In this document: in pieces, positions 26,642 to 35,782 of the stretch | Layout of the letters: the number at the start of each line of letters is the position of its first letter | How positions within the stretch are numbered: position 1 is the first letter of the stretch | Assembly (NCBI GenBank): GCA_024347015.1 | Contig: AP024890.1 | Span: 1 to 64,000 of the forward strand | DNA length: 64,000 nucleotides | Source: Vibrio pectenicida | Lineage (GTDB): Bacteria; Pseudomonadota; Gammaproteobacteria; Enterobacterales; Vibrionaceae | Direction: 5' to 3' | The notes under the pieces: model-generated | Told to the model about the DNA's origin: nothing | Databases searched by the model: none | What the model saw: only the letters and a program-made list of their open reading frames with translations | Made by a program: the position numbers and the translations under genes

Positions 26642-27787
26642 CTATTGTTTAAAAGGATTATCAACGATAGTTAGCTCTACTCGAGTTCCTTTTTGTGGGT
26701 ACTCAGGTACAGTTAATACAAGGCGATCGCTATCTTTTAGACCTTCATTTATGAGCATAAACTCCTGTTCAGCTCTTAATATATTAACAATACGAGGCTC
26801 AAGCTCACCATTCTCATTCACCACCCACACTTGGCTATTATTCACTAACTCTTGAGGTAGACGATAAACATGTTTTAACGTTTTTCCGACAAACTGTACT
26901 TCAACATATGAACCAAACTGGAGGGGAGGTGCATTGGAAGATAACGCGTAGGGGTCGGCCACTTTTACTACCAAATTTGTCATGCGCGTTGCACTATCAA
27001 TCACACCTAAATCTCTCTCGATTTTTCCCTCACGTTCAATATTAGTGATTCCTTCACGGGTCACTTTAGCTGTAACACTACCGTATTCTTGAGGTAAAAA
27101 AACACTATCAAAGCCAGCAATCGGAATATGGATTTCAGCGGCTTCAATATTGTTTAAGGTCGCGACCCGAGTACCTGCCGAAATATATTGTCCCACGCCA
27201 ATTTCTCGCTCAACAACAAGAGCATTGTAAGGAGCAACTACACGACATTTATCAAGATCCCGCTTTGCCCTTTTTAACGATGCCATAGCTGATTTAACCT
27301 GAGCTTGAGTACTAAGAACCTGAGGTTTGCGCAGATATAGGTCTGTGACCTGGCTGGAAGGGACATTTTTCGCTTGACGCTTTGCAACTTCAGCTTTAGC
27401 TTTTTCCTCTATCAAAGACGCTTGAGCCGAAGCTAAGTCAGCCTCTGCCTGAAGTACAGCTGCATAGTAGTTCTCACTTTCAATCGAAAATAAGACCTCA
27501 CCTTTTTTAACAATACCACCAACGACAAAACTTGGGTGCCAGCTGACAACTTCACCTGAAACCTGAACAGAAAGTTGAGTAACCTCAACAGGAGAAACCT
27601 CACCATGACTGGTAATAACAACATTATGATCGTTAGAACGGAGGGGAGATACTTTGACAGTTACTGATGTATTAGTTGGCTTGGTTTCTAATGCTTCTGC
27701 ATTACCTGAAGAGATAGCGACATAGCTACCGTATGCCACTCCTAATATGATTACAGGGAGACACCAACGCAACATCCTCACTCGCAT
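26642..27787 (-). CDS. RND efflux membrane-fusion (adaptor) protein
   Basis: 381 residues from the ATG at 27787, which has AAGGA six bases upstream. One N-terminal TM anchor is followed by a lipoyl half-motif (VSGEVVSWHPSFVVGGIVKKGEVLF), a helical hairpin (~120-185, LQAEADLASAQASLIEEKAKAE), the second lipoyl half (VVAPYNALVVEREIGVGQYI) and beta-barrel/membrane-proximal domains. It bridges the RND pump to a TolC-type channel. It is first in a two-gene operon; no outer-membrane factor gene is adjacent. Confidence 0.92.
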   Translation of the reverse strand: MRVRMLRWCLPVIILGVAYGSYVAISSGNAEALETKPTNTSVTVKVSPLRSNDHNVVITSHGEVSPVEVTQLSVQVSGEVVSWHPSFVVGGIVKKGEVLFSIESENYYAAVLQAEADLASAQASLIEEKAKAEVAKRQAKNVPSSQVTDLYLRKPQVLSTQAQVKSAMASLKRAKRDLDKCRVVAPYNALVVEREIGVGQYISAGTRVATLNNIEAAEIHIPIAGFDSVFLPQEYGSVTAKVTREGITNIEREGKIERDLGVIDSATRMTNLVVKVADPYALSSNAPPLQFGSYVEVQFVGKTLKHVYRLPQELVNNSQVWVVNENGELEPRIVNILRAEQEFMLINEGLKDSDRLVLTVPEYPQKGTRVELTIVDNPFKQ

Positions 27788-28086
27788 ACACAATCCTTTT
27801 AAGAATATGAAGAACAATTTTTATACGGACAAAATACAAAGTCGACAACAATAGTATATGAATAAACCCTCATATTAATATTTGCTATTCTTTTTAATGA
27901 CATAGATAACAAATATAAAATATACTGCACATATAATTCTAAAAACAATCTGCTGCGAAGTCATAGGGATTAGTTTTAAAAACACTAAAACCTTATCGCG
28001 CATAGAAAACCTCTAAAGTTTATTATTGACCTCAAGTATGGTTGAGATATTAGGTTTAAGACTTCTCAACAATCATGGGGCGAATA

Positions 28087-28605
28087 ATGCAAACTTTAAT
28101 CCTATTCTCAAGTGCGAATAAAAGTGGTAATACAGCAAAAACAATCGGCAAAATTCATGCTGACCACGAATGCGAGGTTATTTTTATCGATACACTTAAC
28201 ATCACACCCTACCGCTATGATAATCAATATCCAGATGACGATTTTTATGGTTTGATCGATAAAATAAGAAACACTAAAAATATCGTCTTCGCCTCGCCTG
28301 TTTACTGGTATTCAGTCACTGCACCAATGAAAAACCTGATTGATAGAATAACCGAGCTTGGAGAGTCACCAAGATTAAAGAACCAAACAAGTTTACTCAC
28401 ATCAAAACGAGGCTTTGTTGTATCAAGCTCGGGAAATCGCAGAATTTGTCCAATATTTAGAGCATTTTTCAGTGAATTTTTCGAATATAATAAGATCCAT
28501 TACGTAGCCACTCTTCATGCAAGTGCTCGTAATGGTTATCACATTGACAACAAAGATATAGAACAGTTTAACCATGCGTTAAACCATAAAGGCCATAATT
28601 ATTAA
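28087..28605 (+). CDS. Flavodoxin-fold NAD(P)H-dependent FMN reductase-like protein
   Basis: 172 residues. The flavin phosphate loop is FSSANKSGNTAKTI. FASPVYWYSVTAPMKNLIDR is the hallmark of the WrbA/NQO-like flavodoxin-fold reductases. The second in-frame ATG (28087) has GGGG seven bases upstream and gives the usual start; 28075 is possible. The substrate is unknown (quinone, FMN or azo compounds in the family). It is divergent from the RND operon and ends 6 bases from the converging GGDEF gene. Confidence 0.78.
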   Translation: MQTLILFSSANKSGNTAKTIGKIHADHECEVIFIDTLNITPYRYDNQYPDDDFYGLIDKIRNTKNIVFASPVYWYSVTAPMKNLIDRITELGESPRLKNQTSLLTSKRGFVVSSSGNRRICPIFRAFFSEFFEYNKIHYVATLHASARNGYHIDNKDIEQFNHALNHKGHNY

Positions 28606-28611
28606 TCGAAG

Positions 28612-29955
28612 TCAGCGTACTGACGAGGCACCCTTTTTACAAACCGTCGTTCGACCATAAAAACAAGCAGGTCCTACCATTTGCTTAGCACGATACATGG
28701 CTTCATCTGCTAGATTAACTAATACTTCCTTGTTCCTTGTGTGATCGGGGAAGTAACTTACTCCAATACTAGCCCCCACTTTTAATCTGCGGCCATTAAA
28801 TTCGATTGGTAGATTAATGGCTTCTAACAGTTGTTCTGCTTTTGCTGAAACAACCTCAAAGTTATGGAGCAAATCAAGACATACAACAAACTCATCGCCT
28901 CCTAGACGGCACGCAAAATCAGATTCTCGTATTGCGGTAAGGATTCTATTAGACACTTCGACTAAAATAGCATCACCAGCATCATGCCCAAAAGTATCAT
29001 TAACTGACTTAAACTCATCAAGATCAATAAAAAAAATCGCCAATTTGCAGTGGCTGCGGCTGGCTTTCACAATCGCATTTTCCAAAGCTCTATCGAAAGC
29101 TCGGCGGTTCATTAAATTGGTTAGCGGATCATGCTCTGAAAGAAATATTAGTTGCTCTTGTTTATGGATCAGTTGCTTCGTTTGGCGCTTAACTTCATTT
29201 TCTAATTCTTTCTTGGTCACGGTAGTGTCACATAGAGACACTGTCATCTCATTGAAAAAAAATGCCATGCTCCTAAACTCTGCATCCATACTCACAACTT
29301 CAACTTTAGAGTTAAGATTACCTTCAGCTAAATTCATAATAGCCTTTTTCATCGCTTCTACACCAGACTTGAACCGAAAGGAGATCAGCCAAGCAGTAAC
29401 GCTCACTAGAATTGAACAAATTATTAACCAAGCAGCCGCATACATCATGACACTATGAACATTATCTGTATTACGATTGAGTACTGATTGATGGACATAT
29501 GCTAATTCTTCAGTCATATTTTGTACTATCATATTGTACCTAGAGTGAAGAAAGCCTCTCAAATTAACACTTTCTGGACCCTGCTCATCTAGCCCATTTT
29601 TCTCATGAACATAGACCTGTTTTTCTTTGTTGAGCAATGCGTTCAGACTGTAATTCATTCGTTGGATATTACCCAAGTGATTATTACCTTTTTCATATTC
29701 TGATAGCTTGGTAGCTAGATCCGTTTGCGCCAATTCAACTTGATTAAGGCTAAGTCCATCACCAAACTGGAGAAAAAACCATAGTTGACTTCTAAGTAAA
29801 TCTACCGAAAGTTGCAAATCAATAATCTGATCCAACTCTACTTTAGTTTCTCGCTGTTCAGCGGCTACTCTGACAAAAGAGATAATAATGAATAATGTCA
29901 GCATTAAAGTTGTGGTTGATAAAACAAATAGCTTTTTAAACAATGAATTCAACAT
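28612..29955 (-). CDS. Membrane diguanylate cyclase (GGDEF)
   Basis: 447 residues. TM1 (~8-30), a periplasmic helical sensor region (~31-165), TM2 (~168-190), a HAMP-like linker and coiled coil (~192-265), then a GGDEF domain. The active site is intact (RLGGDEFVV) and an inhibitory RxxD I-site (RESD) lies exactly five residues before it, so c-di-GMP feedback is expected. No EAL domain. The upstream gene, 3 bases away, encodes a periplasmic binding protein, so ligand binding probably controls this enzyme, as NspS does MbaA in V. cholerae. Confidence 0.92.
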   Translation of the reverse strand: MLNSLFKKLFVLSTTTLMLTLFIIISFVRVAAEQRETKVELDQIIDLQLSVDLLRSQLWFFLQFGDGLSLNQVELAQTDLATKLSEYEKGNNHLGNIQRMNYSLNALLNKEKQVYVHEKNGLDEQGPESVNLRGFLHSRYNMIVQNMTEELAYVHQSVLNRNTDNVHSVMMYAAAWLIICSILVSVTAWLISFRFKSGVEAMKKAIMNLAEGNLNSKVEVVSMDAEFRSMAFFFNEMTVSLCDTTVTKKELENEVKRQTKQLIHKQEQLIFLSEHDPLTNLMNRRAFDRALENAIVKASRSHCKLAIFFIDLDEFKSVNDTFGHDAGDAILVEVSNRILTAIRESDFACRLGGDEFVVCLDLLHNFEVVSAKAEQLLEAINLPIEFNGRRLKVGASIGVSYFPDHTRNKEVLVNLADEAMYRAKQMVGPACFYGRTTVCKKGASSVR

Positions 29956-29958
29956 AGC

Positions 29959-30954
29959 TTAGTCTCTCAAAGCAATAATTTGTTGATACGGTTGTGTAAA
30001 AAGTAACTCTCTAAAATCAGGCTGATCATTAACCACTAAACCTTCTTCTAATGCCCACCTTGCTTGTAATTGTAAATTGGAAAGTAGTGAATTACCCAGA
30101 GACAAACGGAAAACATAATCTTCCCAAGACCACTTAACTTGATTTAAAGGAATATTCAGCCTTTTTGCTATTATCCGAGATGCTTGATCGGGGTTTGCGT
30201 TTATCCACTCTACCGCCTCATCAAGCGCTTTAAGTAAATATACCGGCTCTTGCCCTGCAAACTCTAGGTAGGGAGCTGTCGACAACAAATTAAATGAATG
30301 CTGATAAATCCCTGGTATACCTAGATTTTTCACTTCCGAGGTTGACTGTATATCTGCTTTATACCCCATTGGTTCCCAAGCTGAAATCGCTTCAACACTA
30401 AACGAAAGCAAGGCAGGGACAAGTTCATGAGGCTGTAAATATACCTTTTCAACATTTAACGCTTTATGGTTATTCGCGATCAAAACTGAGTCAAAATAAA
30501 ACTCACTGGCACTTCCTTTTACAACACCGACCTTTTTGCCCTCTAGCTGACTTATCTGATTGATATCAGATGTATTTAATGCCAAAAGTTTTAAGTCATT
30601 ATCCGATTCCACAAAACTGACCAGCAACGCTAAATCTCTCTGTTCAAAGCTCTGAAACATCACAACAGATTCAGAGGCCGTCGCATATTCCACATCACGA
30701 TTTAACATAAGTTGAGTACATGCCATGCTACTCGCACAAGGAAAAAGAGAAACTTTAAGACCATGATCTTCAAACAAGCCTAAATGCTCTGCAATCAAAA
30801 AAGGCGAAGCCAAAGGGGTCAAAGACACGCCTACTCTGACCTCTGGTGTGCGAGGGTTTTCTCGCCAATTGTATTGACTAAAACCTAAGGTGGCAGCTCC
30901 GAACGCAGCAAAACAGAGTAGCGCCACCACAAAACTTCTCCGAATCAATAGCAT
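29959..30954 (-). CDS. Exported SsuA/ThiY-like solute-binding protein paired with the GGDEF gene
   Basis: 331 residues with an N-terminal hydrophobic signal/anchor (~8-27). A nitrate/sulfonate/THI5-type binding domain follows: VGVSLTPLASPFLIAEHLGLFEDHGL, then GKKVGVVKGSASEFYFD and the C-terminal PDQASRIIAKRLNIP. No ABC permease or ATPase gene is near. It is separated by 3 bases from the diguanylate cyclase gene, so a sensory rather than transport role is more likely. The ligand is unknown; thiamine precursors, sulfonates and nitrate are bound by relatives. Confidence 0.82.
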   Translation of the reverse strand: MLLIRRSFVVALLCFAAFGAATLGFSQYNWRENPRTPEVRVGVSLTPLASPFLIAEHLGLFEDHGLKVSLFPCASSMACTQLMLNRDVEYATASESVVMFQSFEQRDLALLVSFVESDNDLKLLALNTSDINQISQLEGKKVGVVKGSASEFYFDSVLIANNHKALNVEKVYLQPHELVPALLSFSVEAISAWEPMGYKADIQSTSEVKNLGIPGIYQHSFNLLSTAPYLEFAGQEPVYLLKALDEAVEWINANPDQASRIIAKRLNIPLNQVKWSWEDYVFRLSLGNSLLSNLQLQARWALEEGLVVNDQPDFRELLFTQPYQQIIALRD

Positions 30955-31173
30955 CGTTAATTGTCCTCAAAACAAATAAGGTGATAGTTTCATATAAACG
31001 TAGCGTATAGATTTACGATCTTTAGTGACAAACGAAATTTTTATAGGTTTCTTTATAAATCTTTATTAGTTGCGTGAATAGAGTCACACAAACCGACAAG
31101 AAACCCATTATTAAGAGAAACTAGCTATAATTTTATGCTTATCTTTAGTAAATACAGCGACATAGGCGAGCAT

Positions 31174-31881
31174 ATGAAAGTACTTATTTTTGGTGGAAAT
31201 GGAGGAATTGGCCACTCACTGTGCAAATGCGTACTGAGTCAAAAAACAAACGTCGACCTTCACGCTACTTACCATAATCAAAAACCAGATGACCTTGCTA
31301 ATGACATTACTTGGCATCGTATTGACATCACCTCTGAACAGGAATTAAAAAATCTCTCCTCTCAATTTTCATCGATAGACTGGATTATTAACGCTGTGGG
31401 GCTTTTACATTCCACAATTCATGGCCCAGAGAAAAACCTTCAATCTTGTCAGCCTGATTTTTTCTTGCATAGTATGTCAGTAAATGCTCTACCCACATTA
31501 ATGATTGCAAAACATTTTTCTGCTTGCCTAAGTGCAAGCGAGCAACCTAAATTTGTCACTATTTCCGCTAAAGTAGGAAGTATTGAAGACAACAAACTAG
31601 GTGGTTGGTACAGTTACCGTTCGTCCAAAGCTGCCCTCAATATGCTAATAAAGAACATAAGTATTGAGTGGTCAAGGCAAATACCAAAAGCCTGCATTTT
31701 ATCGATTCACCCAGGGACAACCGATACGCCGCTTTCAAAGCCTTTTCAAGCCAATGTTCCGGAAGGGAAACTTTTTAGCCCAGATAAAGTAGCAGCTGAT
31801 ATTCTGGATATCATGGAAAAAGCGACCCCAGAATCAAATGGCAGGTTTTTGGCCTACGATGGGCAATCACTACCATGGTAA
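31174..31881 (+). CDS. Short-chain dehydrogenase/reductase
   Basis: 235 residues from the ATG at 31174 (AGGCGAG upstream; an ATG at 31135 is less likely). The cofactor loop is FGGNGGIGHSL, INAVG replaces the NAG motif, a Ser in TISAKVGS and YxxxK in YSYRSSKAALN complete the active site, and IHPGTTDTPL follows. This resembles the C-factor/CsgA-like SDR subgroup. Substrate unknown. It is convergent with nqrB. Confidence 0.85.
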   Translation: MKVLIFGGNGGIGHSLCKCVLSQKTNVDLHATYHNQKPDDLANDITWHRIDITSEQELKNLSSQFSSIDWIINAVGLLHSTIHGPEKNLQSCQPDFFLHSMSVNALPTLMIAKHFSACLSASEQPKFVTISAKVGSIEDNKLGGWYSYRSSKAALNMLIKNISIEWSRQIPKACILSIHPGTTDTPLSKPFQANVPEGKLFSPDKVAADILDIMEKATPESNGRFLAYDGQSLPW

Positions 31882-31893
31882 ATAACTATGATG

Positions 31894-33141
31894 CTATCTC
31901 AAACGGGTAGCTCTCTGCCGCCTTCTCTTAGCATTTGCTTCCTTGGTAATAAAATCAAACAGGGGAGCAAATAGATTAGCAAACAAAATAGCCAGCATAA
32001 TCCCTTCCGGATAAGCAGGATTGAGCACTCGTATTAAAATTGCCATCAGTCCAATCAAAATACCATATGCCCATTTCCCTGAGTTGGTATAAGCAGCAGA
32101 AACAGGGTCTGTTGCCATAAAGAAAGTACCAAAAGCGACGCCGCCCAAAACAAAGTGCCAGTAAAATGGCATAGAGAACATAGGGTTGGTTTGTGATCCG
32201 ATTAGGTTAAGTATGGTTGAGCCGACAAACAATCCAAGAATAACGCCTGCGACAATCCTCCATGAAGCGATACGCATTCCGATTAAAATTATACCACCTA
32301 ACATCACAAGCAATGTGGAGCCCTCACCAATTGAGCCCGGGATATTACCCAGAAAAGCATCATTCCATGTAATTGCCTCCCCTGTCATTTTATTGATTAA
32401 ATTATCACTTTCACCCTCATACCACTGACTCAATGGCGTGGCACCTGAGTATCCGTCAGCGGCTACCCACACGCTACCCCCAGACATATTAGCCGGATAA
32501 GCAAAGTATAAGAATGCTCTTCCTGCTAACGCAGGATTTAAAAAGTTACGACCTGTGCCTCCAAAAATTTCTTTGGCTACCACAATACCGAATGAAATGC
32601 CTAATGCGGCCTGCCATAGCGGTATAGTTGGAGGTAAGATCAAAGCAAACAGAACAGAACTGACAAAAAAGCCTTCGTTAATTTCATGCTTTCTGACCAC
32701 AGCAAATAGGACTTCCCAAAAACCACCAACAACAAATACCGTTAAATAGATAGGCAAGAAATGGGTAGCACCTAACAACATCTTACTAACCCAGCCTGCC
32801 TCGACCAAACCTTGGTAACTGCCAAAAGCAAACGCCAATCTCCAACTTTCAGCGACAATAGATTCTAAGTCTTGTGGAGTGTACTGACTCATTAATGCCA
32901 AAACAGCCTGATTACCAATATTGTACATACCCCAAAACATAGTTGGAAAAGTCGCTAGCCAGACAAAAATCATGATGCGTTTCAGATCAATACTGTCTCG
33001 AACATGTGTTGCCCCTTTGTTAACCATTCCTGGTGTGTAAAGGATGGTGGCGACTGCCTCAAATACTGGATAAAACTTTTCGTACTTACCACCCGGCTCA
33101 AACGTCGGAGCGATTGCTTCTAGTTTTGATTTCAAGTTCAT
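31894..33141 (-). CDS. nqrB: Orphan NqrB-type subunit of Na+-translocating NADH:quinone reductase
   Basis: 415 residues from the ATG at 33141 with AGGAAG seven bases upstream, the normal NqrB length. Multiple TM helices. The FMN attachment motif SGAT is kept (Thr235), as are [19 protein letters not shown] and [12 protein letters not shown]. In the Nqr complex NqrB carries covalent FMN and riboflavin and takes part in sodium and quinone chemistry. The other subunits (A, C-F) are not next to it, so this is a second, isolated copy. It is divergent from a bd-type oxidase operon. The symbol reflects homology; the role as a lone subunit is unknown. Confidence 0.85.
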   Translation of the reverse strand: MNLKSKLEAIAPTFEPGGKYEKFYPVFEAVATILYTPGMVNKGATHVRDSIDLKRIMIFVWLATFPTMFWGMYNIGNQAVLALMSQYTPQDLESIVAESWRLAFAFGSYQGLVEAGWVSKMLLGATHFLPIYLTVFVVGGFWEVLFAVVRKHEINEGFFVSSVLFALILPPTIPLWQAALGISFGIVVAKEIFGGTGRNFLNPALAGRAFLYFAYPANMSGGSVWVAADGYSGATPLSQWYEGESDNLINKMTGEAITWNDAFLGNIPGSIGEGSTLLVMLGGIILIGMRIASWRIVAGVILGLFVGSTILNLIGSQTNPMFSMPFYWHFVLGGVAFGTFFMATDPVSAAYTNSGKWAYGILIGLMAILIRVLNPAYPEGIMLAILFANLFAPLFDFITKEANAKRRRQRATRLR

Positions 33142-33278
33142 AGTTATACTTCCTGAAAAACCGATATATTTCGATACGAAACAGAATCGTAATAAGAGCA
33201 ATAAAAAATTTGGCTTAAATTGAACATTCGTTGTCGCAGCACCGTAGAAAATAGATGTACCACCAGCGGGAAATGATT

Positions 33279-34667
33279 ATGGATACGTTAGCAGTGGATT
33301 TAGCCAGATTTCAGTTCGCCTTTACGGTTGCCTTCCACATTATTTTTCCAGCCTTCACTATCGGTCTTGCCAGCTATTTAGCTGTGCTAGAAGGTCTATG
33401 GCTCAAAACAAAAGAAGATAAATATCTTCAACTTTTCAAATACTGGATCAAAATATTTGCGATTAGTTTTGGCATGGGAGTGGTCAGTGGCATAGTTCTT
33501 AGTTATCAGTTTGGTACTAATTGGAGTGTATTCGCTGATAAAACCGGGCCCATATTAGGTCCATTGATGGGCTATGAAGTCTTCACGGCTTTCTTCCTCG
33601 AAGCTGGATTTCTAGGTGTGATGTTATTTGGCATGGAACGGGTTGGCAAAAAGCTACATTTTATGTCTACCTGCATAGTTGCATTTGGTACATTTCTCTC
33701 AGCATTTTGGATACTCTCAGTTAATAGTTGGATGCAAACTCCAGCCGGATTTTCTATCAATGATGTTGGACAGTTTGTTCCCGAAAGCTGGTTTGAAATT
33801 GTTTTTAACCCATCATTTCCTTATCGATTGGTACACATGCTGCTTGCTGCCTATTTAACAACGTCCTTTGTTGTCGCAGCTGTTGGTGCCTACCACCTAC
33901 TTTCAGCACCCAAAAATCCTCTTGCAAGAACCATGTTTTCCATGGCGATGTGGATGGCTGCAATTGTAACACCATTGCAAATAATAGCTGGAGACATGCA
34001 TGGTTTAAACACACTAGAACATCAACCTGCCAAAGTTGCGGCAATGGAAGGACATTATCAATCCCACAAAAGTGCGCCGCTTATTTTATTTGGCATACCC
34101 AATGATGAGACCAAAACTATTGATTACAAACTTGAAATACCTCATCTAGGAAGTCTCATCCTCACTCATCAGTGGAATGGAGAAGTCAAAGGACTCGATG
34201 CATTCCCAAAAGATGAACACCCCCCCGTCAGTATCGTATTTTGGAGTTTCAGAACTATGGTCGCCATAGGCTTTGGCATGCTGTTTGTTGGTGTTTGCAG
34301 TTTGTACTTAAGATATAAAAACACCCTCTACGAAGTTCGTTGGTTCCACAAGATTTGTATTGCTTTTGGCCCAGCGGGCTTTGTGGCCGTACTTGCAGGC
34401 TGGATAACAACTGAAGTAGGTCGCCAACCTTTCACAGTATATGGCTTACTCACCACCGCAGAATCGGCTTCCCCCATTGATGCAACCGCAATTGGTATCT
34501 CATTAACGGCCTTTGTCATCTTTTACTTTTTAGTTTTTGGTGCAGGTATTTTTTATTTGCTTCGACTCATGCGCAAATCGCCAACGAGATATGAACGCTC
34601 ACTAGACAGCCGTCTACCCGATGGGACAGACATACCACCAGCCTCCCATTCAAATCATTTAACGTAA
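33279..34667 (+). CDS. cioA: Cytochrome bd-type (cyanide-insensitive) quinol oxidase subunit I
   Basis: 462 residues from the ATG at 33279 (GCGGGA upstream; ATG at 33273 possible). The N-terminus LARFQFAFTVAFHIIFPAFTIG carries the heme-ligand His of CydA. YEVFTAFFLEAGFLGVMLFG and GRQPFTVYG are also conserved. The quinol-binding Q loop is short, as in CioA of the cyanide-insensitive oxidases, not the long form of E. coli CydA. It catalyses quinol oxidation with oxygen reduction to water in the inner membrane. First gene of a three-gene operon. Confidence 0.88.
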   Translation: MDTLAVDLARFQFAFTVAFHIIFPAFTIGLASYLAVLEGLWLKTKEDKYLQLFKYWIKIFAISFGMGVVSGIVLSYQFGTNWSVFADKTGPILGPLMGYEVFTAFFLEAGFLGVMLFGMERVGKKLHFMSTCIVAFGTFLSAFWILSVNSWMQTPAGFSINDVGQFVPESWFEIVFNPSFPYRLVHMLLAAYLTTSFVVAAVGAYHLLSAPKNPLARTMFSMAMWMAAIVTPLQIIAGDMHGLNTLEHQPAKVAAMEGHYQSHKSAPLILFGIPNDETKTIDYKLEIPHLGSLILTHQWNGEVKGLDAFPKDEHPPVSIVFWSFRTMVAIGFGMLFVGVCSLYLRYKNTLYEVRWFHKICIAFGPAGFVAVLAGWITTEVGRQPFTVYGLLTTAESASPIDATAIGISLTAFVIFYFLVFGAGIFYLLRLMRKSPTRYERSLDSRLPDGTDIPPASHSNHLT

Positions 34668-34677
34668 GGACAACGAC

Positions 34678-35676
34678 ATGGATTATGCGCTCATTTGGTA
34701 CGCTTTGATTGGCCTTGCAGTACTCATCTACGTAATACTCGATGGATTCGATCTTGGAATTGGCATTTTGTTTCCCAGCGCTCATAGCGAAGTGGAACGA
34801 GATATGATGATGAACAGCATAGCGCCTGTTTGGGATGGGAATGAAACTTGGTTAGTTCTCGGTGGCGGTGGTTTGTTCGCTGTGTTTCCATTAGCTTACT
34901 CTGTCGTTATGCCAGCATTGTATGCTCCTCTTATACTTATGTTGCTGGGCTTAATCTTACGTGGCGTCTCATTTGAGTATCGTTTTAAAACCAACAAAGG
35001 GAAATTTTTATGGGATATTGCTTTTTTCGTCGGTTCACTACTTGCCACGGTTATGCAAGGGATAATGCTTGGCGCTCTATTGCAAGGAATCGAAGTTGAG
35101 GGACGCTCATACGCAGGCACTTGGTTCGATTGGTTAAGTCCTTTTAGTCTATTTTGTGCTTTAGCGCTGGTGTTTGCTTACGTTTTGTTAGGGTCGTGCT
35201 GGCTGATGATTAAACTACCAAGCGATCTAACCGACCGCTATGAGATCATTGCAAAGCGGTGGGGTATGGGCATGGTGTTATGTATTGCGATTGTGAGTAT
35301 ATGGCTTCCACTGCAAAACAACTTGATATTTGATCGCTGGTTTAGTTTTCCAAACGCTTTAATATTATTGTGTATACCGGTTTTGTCCGCATGGTTTATA
35401 CGGCAGCTTTATCGCTCTTTAAAAAATCACAAAGCACTAAAAGCCTACCTATGTGGTATTGCTTTGTTTGGACTTGCCGCTCTGGGCTTTGGAATAAGCA
35501 CCTTCCCTTATTTAGTGCCTTTTAGCCTCACTTATCATCAAGCAGCGGCTCCCGATGAAAGTCTGAAATTCTTACTTGCTGGCACTGTATTTCTACTCCC
35601 ACTTATCATCTCATACAGTGCCTATACCTATTGGATTTTCAGAGGAAAAATGAAGCATGGGGAGAATTACCACTGA
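34678..35676 (+). CDS. cioB: Cytochrome bd-type quinol oxidase subunit II
   Basis: 332 residues, about eight TM helices. The opening reads IWYALIGLAVLIYVILDGFDLGIG, then APVWDGNETWLVLGGGGLFAVFP, both diagnostic of CydB/CioB. RGVSFEYR follows. It starts 10 bases after cioA and overlaps the next, 32-residue gene by one base (TGATG). Confidence 0.9.
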   Translation: MDYALIWYALIGLAVLIYVILDGFDLGIGILFPSAHSEVERDMMMNSIAPVWDGNETWLVLGGGGLFAVFPLAYSVVMPALYAPLILMLLGLILRGVSFEYRFKTNKGKFLWDIAFFVGSLLATVMQGIMLGALLQGIEVEGRSYAGTWFDWLSPFSLFCALALVFAYVLLGSCWLMIKLPSDLTDRYEIIAKRWGMGMVLCIAIVSIWLPLQNNLIFDRWFSFPNALILLCIPVLSAWFIRQLYRSLKNHKALKAYLCGIALFGLAALGFGISTFPYLVPFSLTYHQAAAPDESLKFLLAGTVFLLPLIISYSAYTYWIFRGKMKHGENYH

Positions 35677-35774
35677 TGAAAAAGTTAACCTGGTTCGTAT
35701 TCATATGGCTTGCTAGCGTAACCTTCTTAGGCATGTTGTCTTTCGCCATTAAGATTGCGCTTGGTATGGCGTAA
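35676..35774 (+). CDS. Tiny bd-oxidase accessory membrane peptide (DUF2474/CydX-like)
   Basis: 32 residues, MKKLTWFVFIWLASVTFLGM then a second hydrophobic half. The start overlaps the cioB stop (TGATG). A W-F-x-x-x-W pattern followed by one TM helix fits the DUF2474 peptides encoded at the end of cio operons, functional analogues of CydX that help assemble or stabilise the oxidase. It is easily missed by gene callers because of its length. Confidence 0.75.
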   Translation: MKKLTWFVFIWLASVTFLGMLSFAIKIALGMA

Positions 35775-35782
35775 CCAAAAAA

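Noticed and set aside
28817..29458. 213-codon plus-strand ORF
   Set aside because: Lies fully antisense to the GGDEF gene, whose motifs are intact; composition is Ser/Thr-rich as expected from a shadow frame.
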